A DNA stretch of 45,858 nucleotides from Candidatus Hydrothermarchaeota archaeon (GTDB taxonomy: Archaea; Hydrothermarchaeota; Hydrothermarchaeia; Hydrothermarchaeales; BMS3B): NCBI GenBank assembly GCA_015521615.1, contig WANW01000033.1, forward strand, positions 1 through 45,858, read 5' to 3'. Below the pieces are notes generated by a model. The model worked only from the letters and a program-made list of their open reading frames with translations, did no database searches and had not been told where the DNA came from. This document shows positions 30,925 through 38,741 of the stretch, piece after piece (the stretch's first letter is position 1; the number at the start of each line of letters is the position of its first letter). A program made the position numbers and the translations under genes.

Positions 30925-31950
30925 TTGAGAAGTCGCACAGAGGTACAGCTGCTTCAGAGGCTCAGCCGCGGCTCTGCCTCGGTGTGGGAGCTTGTTGATG
31001 CTCAGGATTCCTCGCTTAGAGAATTTTATGCCGCCCTCCAGGAGCTGAAGGAACGCGGGTTGATAGAGGTAGCCGGTGGGAAAGTCTCCCTCACGCGCGC
31101 GGGTGTGGAGCGGGCTTCTCAACTTAAGGCAAAGTTTTTTGATTTTAGGTGCAGCGCATGTGATGCAAAGGGGTATGTTATTCCCCCAGAGTTTGATGAT
31201 GTCGCAAGAATTTTTTATAAAATTACAGAGCGCCGCCCTCTGCCGGTGGAGGACTACGACCAGGGATATATCTCACCGGAGGATGTGCTTAAGCGTGTTG
31301 CCTTTATGTACGAGCGGGGCGACCTGGTGGCGAGCGAGATTCTTGTTATTGGCGACGACGATCTGCTCAGTATAGCCGCTGCTTTAACCGGCTTACCTTC
31401 CCGTGTCATAGCTATAGACATAGATGAGCGTCTGGTGAATTTTATAAATCGCGTAGCCGAGGAGCATGGTCTGTGCCTTGAGGCAAGGAGTTACGATGTA
31501 CAGGAGCCCCTGGGTGATGAGCTCGCTCGCGGCTTCGACGTCTTCGTCAGTGACCCTGTTGAGACCCTTGAGGGAATAAAGTTATTCCTTTCGCGGGGTG
31601 CTGCCTCGCTGCGTGGCGAGGGAAGCGCTGCCTATTTCGGCTTAACCACACTGGAAGCCTCGAGAAAAAAATGGTATGAGATACAGCGCATGCTCTACAA
31701 GATGGGTTTTGTAATTACGGACATAAGGCGAAAATTTAGCGTTTATCCCTGCGAGGATACAAACTTTTTCCGTTACCAGGATAAACTCAGGATAGTGAAA
31801 AAGCTGGGCACGCGCTGCGATTATAACTGGTTCAGGTCCGCGTTTTACAGAATAGAAGCGATCAAGGAGCCCGAACCACTGATTACTGGTAAAATCAAGC
31901 TTGGTGATAAATTTTACCACGATGAAGAGTGCTGGGCGACGCCTGAATAG
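30925..31950 (+). CDS. bpsA: N4-bis(aminopropyl)spermidine synthase (branched polyamine synthase)
   Basis: 341 residues with a TTG start two bases after the speD stop. An N-terminal winged helix (about 1-65) and a small cysteine motif (RCSACDAKG) precede a Rossmann-type aminopropyltransferase domain. Its signature EILVIGDDDLLSIAAAL holds the GDDD catalytic acidic motif, followed by VIAIDIDERLVNF and FDVFVSDPVETLEG. It adds aminopropyl groups to spermidine to form branched polyamines, found in thermophilic archaea and bacteria and needed at high temperature. The speD-bpsA pairing supports this function. Confidence 0.93.
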   Translation: MRSRTEVQLLQRLSRGSASVWELVDAQDSSLREFYAALQELKERGLIEVAGGKVSLTRAGVERASQLKAKFFDFRCSACDAKGYVIPPEFDDVARIFYKITERRPLPVEDYDQGYISPEDVLKRVAFMYERGDLVASEILVIGDDDLLSIAAALTGLPSRVIAIDIDERLVNFINRVAEEHGLCLEARSYDVQEPLGDELARGFDVFVSDPVETLEGIKLFLSRGAASLRGEGSAAYFGLTTLEASRKKWYEIQRMLYKMGFVITDIRRKFSVYPCEDTNFFRYQDKLRIVKKLGTRCDYNWFRSAFYRIEAIKEPEPLITGKIKLGDKFYHDEECWATPE

Positions 31951-32051
31951 GCGCACGTGACATTGACCTGTTGTTTTACCCTTCTTCTATAAGAAGCCCA
32001 CCTTTGAAAGTTCATCGGCTGTTATGGGAGCGGAGGTATCCAGAATGCTAT
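31951..32051. other. Gap between convergent bpsA and DUF2283 genes
   Basis: About 100 bases. On the minus strand a short open stretch in a shifted frame continues past the DUF2283 stop (reading EINSILDTSAPITADELSK, then a stop near 31990). It looks protein-like and could be the true end of DUF2283 after a 1-2 base shift, or gene debris. No terminator or promoter is clear. Confidence 0.35.
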
Positions 32052-32288
32052 TTATCTCTCCTTCCTCTTGCTTGCATTAAGTACGGTTATGCCCACAACC
32101 TCTCCCTTTTCGTACCTCACTATTATGCCGTCCTCGGTTAGTTCTGCATCATCTGCCCGACTCGGCTTCTTAAAATTCACATAGAGTACATCCGCCTCCT
32201 CGTCATAAGTCACCCACATTCTCCTGTGGGGAATCTCCAGCAGCTTTGGCACAAAGCTCATAATCTTTTTTATCTCTATCGCTGCCAT
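32052..32288 (-). CDS. DUF2283 family small protein, likely antitoxin partner
   Basis: 78 residues. The DUF2283 core is MWVTYDEEADVLYVNFKKP, then ADDAELTEDGIIVRYEKGEVVGITVLNAS. Members of this family are often encoded beside DUF4258-like or RelE-like proteins and are suspected antitoxins. Here the first ~20 residues (MAAIEIKKIMSFVPKLLEIP) form an added N-terminal helix. Overlaps the preceding gene by 13 bases. See the neighbouring gap entry for a possible shifted C-terminal tail. Confidence 0.8.
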   Translation of the reverse strand: MAAIEIKKIMSFVPKLLEIPHRRMWVTYDEEADVLYVNFKKPSRADDAELTEDGIIVRYEKGEVVGITVLNASKRKER

Positions 32289-32590
32289 ATTTTCTTCCTC
32301 TTCTCAAGCTGCTTTTTTCTCCTCGTCAAAAAGGCTGTAATTATAAACCCGTCGCTACTGTTCACCTCCTTATAAACAACGACGATGTATTTTCCTTTTT
32401 CTATTTCCCTCACGGCCAAGTACTCTCCTGCATTACCCAGATATATTGCCTCGGGTTCCTCCACGGTTTCAAGCACATCAAAATAATACCCTGCCGTCTT
32501 TGAATCATTACGGATGCGCGTAGTAAGCCACAACACCCTTGCCAGCCCTGTCGATGCGCGCAAAGCCATAGCGCTCGAACTGCACAACAT
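32276..32590 (-). CDS. DUF4258-like small protein, likely toxin partner; start unresolved
   Basis: The recognisable part is about the last 70 residues: VLETVEEPEAIYLGNAGEYL, then KGKYIVVVYKEVNSSDGFII and a basic tail ending RRKKQLEKRKKIWQR. It resembles the DGF(I/V)ITA family found beside DUF2283. No ATG or clear ribosome site precedes it. The open frame begins inside the end of gltX (ATG 32590), with candidates GTG 32536, TTG 32533 and GTG 32476. Its first ~27 residues would be out-of-frame gltX. The N-terminus is therefore either lost (truncated gene) or coded within gltX. Confidence 0.6.
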   Translation of the reverse strand: MLCSSSAMALRASTGLARVLWLTTRIRNDSKTAGYYFDVLETVEEPEAIYLGNAGEYLAVREIEKGKYIVVVYKEVNSSDGFIITAFLTRRKKQLEKRKKIWQR

Positions 32591-34184
32591 CGTCGCGCTT
32601 AACCTTCTTCAGTGCGGCTTCGCCATAGCCTTCATCTCTTCCCTCTGGCTTAATCACCTCTACTGCCACGCGATCCTGTGCAGGCACCCAGTGGATGAGC
32701 TTGGCACGCCTGCGCTTTGCTTCGTCTAACTCAAGGCTATGGAAGCGTGCTCTTGCCTTTTCTCTGCCCTTCTCAAGTATCTCTATATTAAAACCTTCCA
32801 TCAGGCGGACAAAGCTGCCCTCACGCAGCTTCTCGTAGTCGCTTTTTGCAATAAAAACACTCCCTACCCCACGTTCTGGCTTTAACACAAGTGTTCTGCT
32901 TCCACGCTCGGGGTAATCGGGGTGGAGCCTTACATCACGTGAGAATTCGGGCATCCCGTGAATCTCCACCTCCACTGGCGAGGCCACAAAAAAGTAACGG
33001 TTTGCTATTGGTTCAAGTAGCTCCCGGTTGTAGGCGAAAAGGTTTTTCCAGCTGAAGCTTATGTCACTCTGCTTTATGCCTACCTCCAGCATAGCTCTGC
33101 GTATCGCCTCGCTTCTGAAGCCACGCCTCGCGAGGGCACGCAGCGTGCCAAGCGATGCATCGTCCCAGCCGGTGTACCTCCCCGCCTCTATCCCCTCTTT
33201 AATCTTTGATGTGCTCAGCGCCACGCCCTCTATTTTGAGCCTGCCATAGTGGATAAATTCTGGCATTTCCCAGCCGAAAAAGCGATAGATGAACTCCTGC
33301 TTTCTGGTATTGACTATGTGGTCCTTGCCACGCAGCACATGGGTAATTCCCAGAAGATGGTCGTCTACGGCGACAGAGAAGTTCATAAGTGGATAAACGC
33401 GGGCGTTAACCCGTGGATGGGGCGTCTCTGAGATGCGCATTATTGGAAAGTCGCGCATTGCAGGATCGCGAAGGTCCACGCCGGTCTTAAGCCTCAACAC
33501 CGCCTCGCCCTCTTTATATTCTGTGAACATCCTCTCAAAGTCGGCCATATTTTCCCTTATGCTCTTACCGCGGTGCTCACACTCCTGCCTGTCCAGCTTC
33601 AGCCTCTGAAATTCCTCTGCAGAACACTCGCATACATAAGCGTGCCCCTGCTCTATTAGCTTCCTGGCGTGTTCGTAGTAAATCTCTAAACGGGAGCTCT
33701 GAATAACCACATCATGCACCTCTACACCCAGCCAGCGCAGGTCTTCCTGTATCATCTCATAAGCAGGCGGGTAAACCCTCGCAGGGTCAGTATCTTCCAG
33801 ACGGAGGATAAGCTTCCCCCCGTAGCGCTTCACATATGCATCGTTCAACACAGCAGCGCGCGCGTGCCCGAGGTGGAGCGGACCACTCGGGTTGGGAGCA
33901 AAGCGCATCACAACTTCTCTGCCAACATTGGAAAGCTCTGGCAACGTCTCTTTCTTTTCCTCCCTCTTTACCTCGAAGGAATAGCCTGCAACAGCCTGAG
34001 CGATCTCCTCCCTGCTTAGCTCATTTACCTCGGCAACCACTTTATCAACAATGGGGAGAAGCTCCTTTACCCTGGTCCTGAGTTCAGGATTCTCAGCCAG
34101 CACCTTGCCGAGCACAGCCTTTGGATTGGCCTTTCCAAAATCGAGGGCATTCTTAAGCGCGTGCTTGCGTATGAGCTCCTCCAT
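32508..34184 (-). CDS. gltX: Glutamyl-tRNA synthetase, archaeal type
   Basis: 558 residues. An N-terminal helical extension (~1-90) typical of archaeal and eukaryotic GluRS is followed by the class I catalytic domain: RFAPNPSGPLHLGHARAA (HLGH) and, in place of KMSKS, ALSTSKIKEG. A zinc-like insertion has CECSAEEFQ...ECEHR. The C-terminal half is the beta-barrel anticodon domain of the archaeal/GlnRS type. It charges tRNA-Glu and, if GatDE is present, tRNA-Gln indirectly. It starts six bases after the RNase J stop. The small DUF4258-like gene begins within its 3' end. Confidence 0.97.
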   Translation of the reverse strand: MEELIRKHALKNALDFGKANPKAVLGKVLAENPELRTRVKELLPIVDKVVAEVNELSREEIAQAVAGYSFEVKREEKKETLPELSNVGREVVMRFAPNPSGPLHLGHARAAVLNDAYVKRYGGKLILRLEDTDPARVYPPAYEMIQEDLRWLGVEVHDVVIQSSRLEIYYEHARKLIEQGHAYVCECSAEEFQRLKLDRQECEHRGKSIRENMADFERMFTEYKEGEAVLRLKTGVDLRDPAMRDFPIMRISETPHPRVNARVYPLMNFSVAVDDHLLGITHVLRGKDHIVNTRKQEFIYRFFGWEMPEFIHYGRLKIEGVALSTSKIKEGIEAGRYTGWDDASLGTLRALARRGFRSEAIRRAMLEVGIKQSDISFSWKNLFAYNRELLEPIANRYFFVASPVEVEIHGMPEFSRDVRLHPDYPERGSRTLVLKPERGVGSVFIAKSDYEKLREGSFVRLMEGFNIEILEKGREKARARFHSLELDEAKRRRAKLIHWVPAQDRVAVEVIKPEGRDEGYGEAALKKVKRDDVVQFERYGFARIDRAGKGVVAYYAHP

Positions 34185-34190
34185 TCTATG

Positions 34191-35495
34191 CTATACCTCC
34201 ATCCTCTGACCGTTTCTGAGCAGAAACACCTCTCGGTTAATCGCATATCCAAGGGTCTCCGCAAGCTCTGCGTATATCGCGAGCATATCCAGTGTGCCGT
34301 GGGTGGGAATTATCTTTTCAGGCTGAAGCATTTTAAGCAGGTCATAGTGGTCTTCGCGGGAGGCATGCCCAGAGACATGCAGCCCCTTAAACAACCTCGC
34401 CCCCTGCATTTTAAGCTTTGTCTCAAGCGCATATCGCTGTGCTACATTTATGGGGTTTGGTATTACGTCAGCGGAAAAAACAACCTCATCTCCAGGCTCA
34501 ATGCGGAACTCAAACTTCTGATTGGCGATTTTTGTGAGCAGGGCATCGTGCTCACCCTGGTGTCCTGTGATTATGAGGATGTAGCGCTGTTTATCCTTTG
34601 CGGCGCGCTTTAATGCTTTCTTAATCGCATCCCTGCCTCCGTAGACATGGGCCTCCTTGGGCAGAGAGATAATCCCCTTCCGCTCGGCTATGCTCACATA
34701 CTTCTCCATGCTCCTTCCCAGCAGGAGCGGCTCCCTCCCGAGCTTCTCAGCTATGTCCAGGATACTCTTTATTCGGGCGATGTGTGAGGAGAAAGTGGTA
34801 ACTATCAGCCCGCGCTCAGGGTTGCTCTTAAGCAGCGTATCCTCGAGCAGTGTACGTGCCACCTGCTCAGAGGGTGTGCGTCCATCGTTGGCAACGCGGG
34901 TGGTCTCTATTATCAGTGCTTTGAGCCCTTCTTTGCCCAGCTCACGTATTCGCTGGTAGTCTGGCTTCTCCCCTATCACGGGCGTGTCGTCCAGCTTGAA
35001 ATCATTAAAGTAGGCCAAGCTGCCCTCGGGTGTGTGCACCACCAGAAAAACAGTATCCGGAATGCTGTGCGTAATTCGCACAAACTCTATGCTCAGCTTT
35101 GGCGCCACCTGTAGCACTTCTCCAGCCTCGAGCACATAAAGCGGGTTTTTACGCCTGCCCCTCAGTTCCTGTTTCACCACCTCTATGGTGTATGGGGTGC
35201 CTATAATTGGTGCCATGGGAAATTTTTCTGCGAGAATGGAGACCGCCCCAAGATGGTCCAAATGCGCGTGGGTGAGCACTATCGCCTTTACTTCACCAAA
35301 GTCATCCTGAATCGATGGAATTATCCCCCGCGAGGCGAGCTCCTCAGGGGGTAGCTTGGAGATATCGGTATCCTCATGAATGAGCACCCTGTCAAGGCGA
35401 ATGCCCATGTCTATCACAATCGCATCGTCACCATACCTGATGACGGTCATATTTCTGCCTACTTCCTCGTAGCCTCCTACTGCAATAATCTCCAT
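34191..35495 (-). CDS. rnj: Ribonuclease J
   Basis: 434 residues from ATG 35495, preceded by AAGGTGAT. Metallo-beta-lactamase/beta-CASP 5'-3' exoribonuclease. Motifs are VIDMGI, LTHAHLDHLGA (HxHxDH near residue 79), THSIPD, YFNDFKLDD, TFSSH, ITGHQGE and HVSGHASREDHYDLL, with the last His in IPTHGTLDML. A GTG at 35504 overlapping the upstream stop is an alternative start. In many archaea RNase J lies in this mevalonate gene cluster, and the order mvk-ipk-idi-rnj is kept here. Confidence 0.95.
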   Translation of the reverse strand: MEIIAVGGYEEVGRNMTVIRYGDDAIVIDMGIRLDRVLIHEDTDISKLPPEELASRGIIPSIQDDFGEVKAIVLTHAHLDHLGAVSILAEKFPMAPIIGTPYTIEVVKQELRGRRKNPLYVLEAGEVLQVAPKLSIEFVRITHSIPDTVFLVVHTPEGSLAYFNDFKLDDTPVIGEKPDYQRIRELGKEGLKALIIETTRVANDGRTPSEQVARTLLEDTLLKSNPERGLIVTTFSSHIARIKSILDIAEKLGREPLLLGRSMEKYVSIAERKGIISLPKEAHVYGGRDAIKKALKRAAKDKQRYILIITGHQGEHDALLTKIANQKFEFRIEPGDEVVFSADVIPNPINVAQRYALETKLKMQGARLFKGLHVSGHASREDHYDLLKMLQPEKIIPTHGTLDMLAIYAELAETLGYAINREVFLLRNGQRMEV

Positions 35496-35500
35496 AAAAA

Positions 35501-36547
35501 TCACCTTAAAAATCCTCTAGCTTCCAGCCACTCACGTGTTCTCCCCAATATAACCACTCTCGCTCTGGAAAGTTCCTTCACACTCTCTGAGCCGGTCAGA
35601 AAGGCTGCCACACGAAGCTCATGCTCCACCCTGCGGAGCGCATTTATTACAGCTTCACTGCTCTTAACAGCCTCTTTAAGCAGGGGCAGGGCGATGCCAC
35701 ATGCGCTTGCGCCCAGAGCAAGGGCTTTAGCCACGTCTATGCCGCTTCTCACCCCGCCAGTGGCAAATACCGGTATATCCACGGCTGATACGCACTCAAC
35801 CACACTTACTGCGGTAGGTATCCCCCAGTCCCGGAAGACAGAGCCAACACCCTCGCTATGCCTGTAGTGCTCCACAGCTGCGAAGCTCGTGCCGCCGAGA
35901 CCACCTACATCTATTGCAGTTGCGCCTGCTTCCTGGATAAGCTTCGCCTCCTCGGCTGCTATTCCCGCGCCTGTTTCTTTGACAATTACAGGCACGTCGA
36001 GGGCATCGGAAATCTCTCCAATCTTCTCGAGGGCACCTGTGAAGTTGGTGTCGCCCTCCTTCTGGGCAACTTCCTGCACCGCATTAAGATGTAGTGCCAG
36101 TGCATCGGCCTCAATCATCTCAACTGCTCTCTCCGCTTCGCGCACTGTGTAGTCCTTGCAGAACTGCACCACACCAAGATTTGCAATAAGAAAGACATCC
36201 GGTGCAGCCTTCCTGGCAATACTGAAAGTTTCAACGAGGCTGGCATCTTCCAGAGCGGCACGCTGACTCCCCACGCCCAGGGGTATATTAAGCTCCTGGG
36301 CAGCAATGGCGAGGTTCTCATTTATCCTCTTCGCCTCCTCATGCCCGCCGGTCATGGCGGCAATAAACACGGGCATGCCCACCTCTCTGCCCAGAAATTT
36401 TGTATGCAGCCTGACCTTATCCGCGTCCAGCTCTGGCAATGCGTTATGAATCAGCACAATATCTTCAAAACCACTTCCTGCTTTTGCCTCGACCTTCTCG
36501 CTGAGGCATATTTTGATGTGGTCCAGTTTTCTCCTGTCTGTGCTCAC
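35501..36547 (-). CDS. fni: Isopentenyl-diphosphate delta-isomerase, type 2
   Basis: 348 residues from GTG 36547, which overlaps the ipk stop (GTGA). FMN- and NAD(P)H-dependent TIM barrel that interconverts IPP and DMAPP. Family blocks are DRRKLDHIKICL, IAAMTGGHEEAKRINENLA, LGVGSQRAAL, ALHLNAVQEVAQKEGD, VIVKETGAGI, DVGGLGGTSFAAVE and FATGGVRSGIDVAKALALGA. A longer frame to 36577 would include ipk-overlapping residues and is not needed. Confidence 0.95.
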   Translation of the reverse strand: MSTDRRKLDHIKICLSEKVEAKAGSGFEDIVLIHNALPELDADKVRLHTKFLGREVGMPVFIAAMTGGHEEAKRINENLAIAAQELNIPLGVGSQRAALEDASLVETFSIARKAAPDVFLIANLGVVQFCKDYTVREAERAVEMIEADALALHLNAVQEVAQKEGDTNFTGALEKIGEISDALDVPVIVKETGAGIAAEEAKLIQEAGATAIDVGGLGGTSFAAVEHYRHSEGVGSVFRDWGIPTAVSVVECVSAVDIPVFATGGVRSGIDVAKALALGASACGIALPLLKEAVKSSEAVINALRRVEHELRVAAFLTGSESVKELSRARVVILGRTREWLEARGFLR

Positions 36548-37326
36548 GGGTAATTTCCCCCTTTGATAACTGTGCATTTCACCGGCTCGCCTAATAAAGC
36601 TTTCTTGAGCCTATCCTCGACAAGAGCGTTGATTATTATGGAGTCATAACCGAGACGTGCAGGAGCCACGAGTTCATTTATCTTGCGGCGCATTCCTCCT
36701 GTTGCATCATCGCCACTGGCCACAGCTTCAAGCACTTTTGCATAGTTCTCCGGGTTTATTTCAGGTATAAGCTCAGCCCCTGGTTCTTCCGGGTTTCTGT
36801 CAAATACCCCGTCGACATCTGCCGCAAGTACTATACGTTCGGGTTTGAACTCTTCTGCAAGCTTGGCCACGAGAGTATCACCCGAGAGGATGCACACACC
36901 GCGCATGCTGTCCAGGACCACATCACCATAGAGTACCGGTGTAAGGCCCAGCTCTAAAAAACCCTTCACAGTGCTAAGGTCAAGACGCTTAACCCCGGCG
37001 TTTGCACACTCTGCTATGGCAGATGTCTGTACACCTGTGGCGTTGACCCCTGCCTCTATCAGTGCCTCTACGACAAGCAGGTTGAATCTCGTCATCGCCG
37101 CCCTGGTAAGTGCAACTCCGTGCAGCTGTTCCTCGCTAACTATACCATTTGCGAGCCTGTACTCCATTGCGAGGGGATGCCCGAAACTCCCCCCACCATG
37201 CACAATCACGAGCCTCGCACCACTCTCCTTAATCTCCCGCGCCACACGCTTCATAACCTCTGAGCGAAAAGAAAACTTCCTTCGCTTGTTGGTGAGCAGG
37301 CTACCTCCAAGTTTGAGTATAATCAT
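36544..37326 (-). CDS. ipk: Isopentenyl phosphate kinase
   Basis: 260 residues, amino-acid-kinase fold. It phosphorylates isopentenyl phosphate to IPP in the archaeal version of the mevalonate pathway. MIILKLGGSLLTNKRRKF carries the nucleotide loop; VIVHGGGSFGHPLA carries the catalytic His that marks IPK. Also LSGDTLVAKLA, ADVDGVFDRNP and DDATGGMRRKINE. ATGA overlap with mvk upstream and GTGA overlap with fni downstream show a tightly coupled operon. Confidence 0.96.
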   Translation of the reverse strand: MIILKLGGSLLTNKRRKFSFRSEVMKRVAREIKESGARLVIVHGGGSFGHPLAMEYRLANGIVSEEQLHGVALTRAAMTRFNLLVVEALIEAGVNATGVQTSAIAECANAGVKRLDLSTVKGFLELGLTPVLYGDVVLDSMRGVCILSGDTLVAKLAEEFKPERIVLAADVDGVFDRNPEEPGAELIPEINPENYAKVLEAVASGDDATGGMRRKINELVAPARLGYDSIIINALVEDRLKKALLGEPVKCTVIKGGNYP

Positions 37327-38282
37327 CCTTCGCCACCCTCTACTCGCACACCTTCAAAAGTTACTTTTGCGGGAAGTGCCTGGCTTTCTCTGCCAAGCGC
37401 TTCCAGCACCGCCTTATATTTCTCCCTCGCAAAGGCGAGCATACATCCACCCCCACCCGCGCCGGTGAGCTTGGCACCCTCTGCGCCTGCATTACGTGCA
37501 ATGTAAACAAGGCGGGAGAGCTCAGGCGTGCTCACACCAAGAGCCTCAAGCAGGCCGTGGTTTATGTTCATTAGCTCGCCCATGTGGGTGAGTTCACCTT
37601 TCTCCAGGCACCGCCTTGCCTCTTTAGTAATTCTGCCTATGTTCTCTATAACGGGGTCAACCACCCCGGGCAGGCTTTCCTTAAGCCTGCGTACCTTGGC
37701 CACCAGAAGTTTGGTGGAGCGCTCTTTTTGCGTGTTTCCTATAATAAGGGGAAGCTCTTCTCTAACATCCAGCCTTTCAATACCCTTGCCCGGAAGCACA
37801 AAGAGCAGGCCCCCATGCGTAGCAGCGGCGGTGTCTGTTGGCGAGGCAGAACCCTGCACCTCCAGTTCCACGCGATGGGCAAGCGCCGCAAGGCTTGAGT
37901 TTCTAACCTCTTTGCCAAGCAGCGTAAGCACCGCTTTAAGCGTTGCAACACTCACTGCAGCGCTGGAGCCAAGCCCGGAGGCGGGCGGAAGTTCGGAGCT
38001 TATCCTCAGCTCCAGTCCGGTCTTTTCGCCTACCTCCTCGAAGGCTATGCTCACAGCGCGCTTCACATACCTGAAGGCACCTTCTGCATCCTGCAATTCT
38101 GCGAAGGTAAATTTTTTTCCTGTGCCAATAGTGTCAGAATAAACCTTTATCACCTTCTCGTCCAGCCTCCTGACCATTACTCTAACCCTTCTCTCAATTG
38201 CACCCACAAGCGCCGGCTCGCCATAGACAACGGCATGCTCGCCAAAGAGTATCACCTTTCCCGGCGCAGAAACGGTGAGCAT
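37323..38282 (-). CDS. mvk: Mevalonate kinase
   Basis: 319-residue GHMP kinase that makes 5-phosphomevalonate, the entry to archaeal isoprenoid lipids. Motifs: SAPGKVILFGEHAVVYG (substrate side), ELPPASGLGSSAAVSVATL (ATP loop), SPTDTAAATHGGLL (catalytic Asp) and KLTGAGGGGCMLAFA. First gene of the minus-strand operon mvk-ipk-fni-rnj-gltX. An AT-rich TTTTTTAAC element (plus 38302-38312) lies about 25 bases upstream, consistent with a leaderless start. Confidence 0.96.
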   Translation of the reverse strand: MLTVSAPGKVILFGEHAVVYGEPALVGAIERRVRVMVRRLDEKVIKVYSDTIGTGKKFTFAELQDAEGAFRYVKRAVSIAFEEVGEKTGLELRISSELPPASGLGSSAAVSVATLKAVLTLLGKEVRNSSLAALAHRVELEVQGSASPTDTAAATHGGLLFVLPGKGIERLDVREELPLIIGNTQKERSTKLLVAKVRRLKESLPGVVDPVIENIGRITKEARRCLEKGELTHMGELMNINHGLLEALGVSTPELSRLVYIARNAGAEGAKLTGAGGGGCMLAFAREKYKAVLEALGRESQALPAKVTFEGVRVEGGEG

Positions 38283-38361
38283 ATTCTTACAATTGCAGCG
38301 GAGTTAAAAAAGGTTGTTGCGATAATAATCTCCACCCTCGTTAAAGCTCCTGCTCAGGGAC

Positions 38362-38736
38362 ATGTACTACATGGGCAAGAGTGCTGTGCTGGGAAGCTTT
38401 GAGAAGCTGGAGAACTACGAAAAACACCTTCTGGAGGAGGCTTTTAAACGCGCTGAATTCGTCTTTGTGGGCATTGTGGCAGACGATGAGGACAAGCGCC
38501 TGAAGGCAAAGATAAGAAAGCTTTCGAAACTTCTGGCGGCGCGCTATCCCGGGCGCTACGAGGTGGTTGAGGTTCGGGGAGAATTCACACCTGCGGTGCA
38601 GGATGAAGAGGTGCATACCCTTGTGGTGCCATCACAGGAACTCGCCCGGAGTATCAATGAGACAAGGGAGAAACGCGGACTAGGGCGTCTTTCGGTAGTG
38701 GAGATACCACCACCCGAGCAGAAAACGTCTAACTGA
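38362..38736 (+). CDS. Degenerate phosphopantetheine adenylyltransferase-like protein
   Basis: 124 residues. It follows the archaeal CoaD (PPAT) pattern along its length: a first strand with G(S/T)F, AEFVFVGIVADDEDK, a helix ending in ARYPGRYEVVEV, TLVVPSQELARSINETREKRGLG and LSVVEIPPPE. However, the loop that should read G-T-F-D-x-L-H-x-G-H is GSFEKLENYEKH, so both catalytic His positions are lost. The protein also ends before the ISSTRIR-type motif. It probably cannot make dephospho-CoA. It is either a decaying gene or a repurposed nucleotide-binding protein. An ATG at 38371 is an alternative start. Confidence 0.7.
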   Translation: MYYMGKSAVLGSFEKLENYEKHLLEEAFKRAEFVFVGIVADDEDKRLKAKIRKLSKLLAARYPGRYEVVEVRGEFTPAVQDEEVHTLVVPSQELARSINETREKRGLGRLSVVEIPPPEQKTSN

Positions 38737-38741
38737 TTTTT

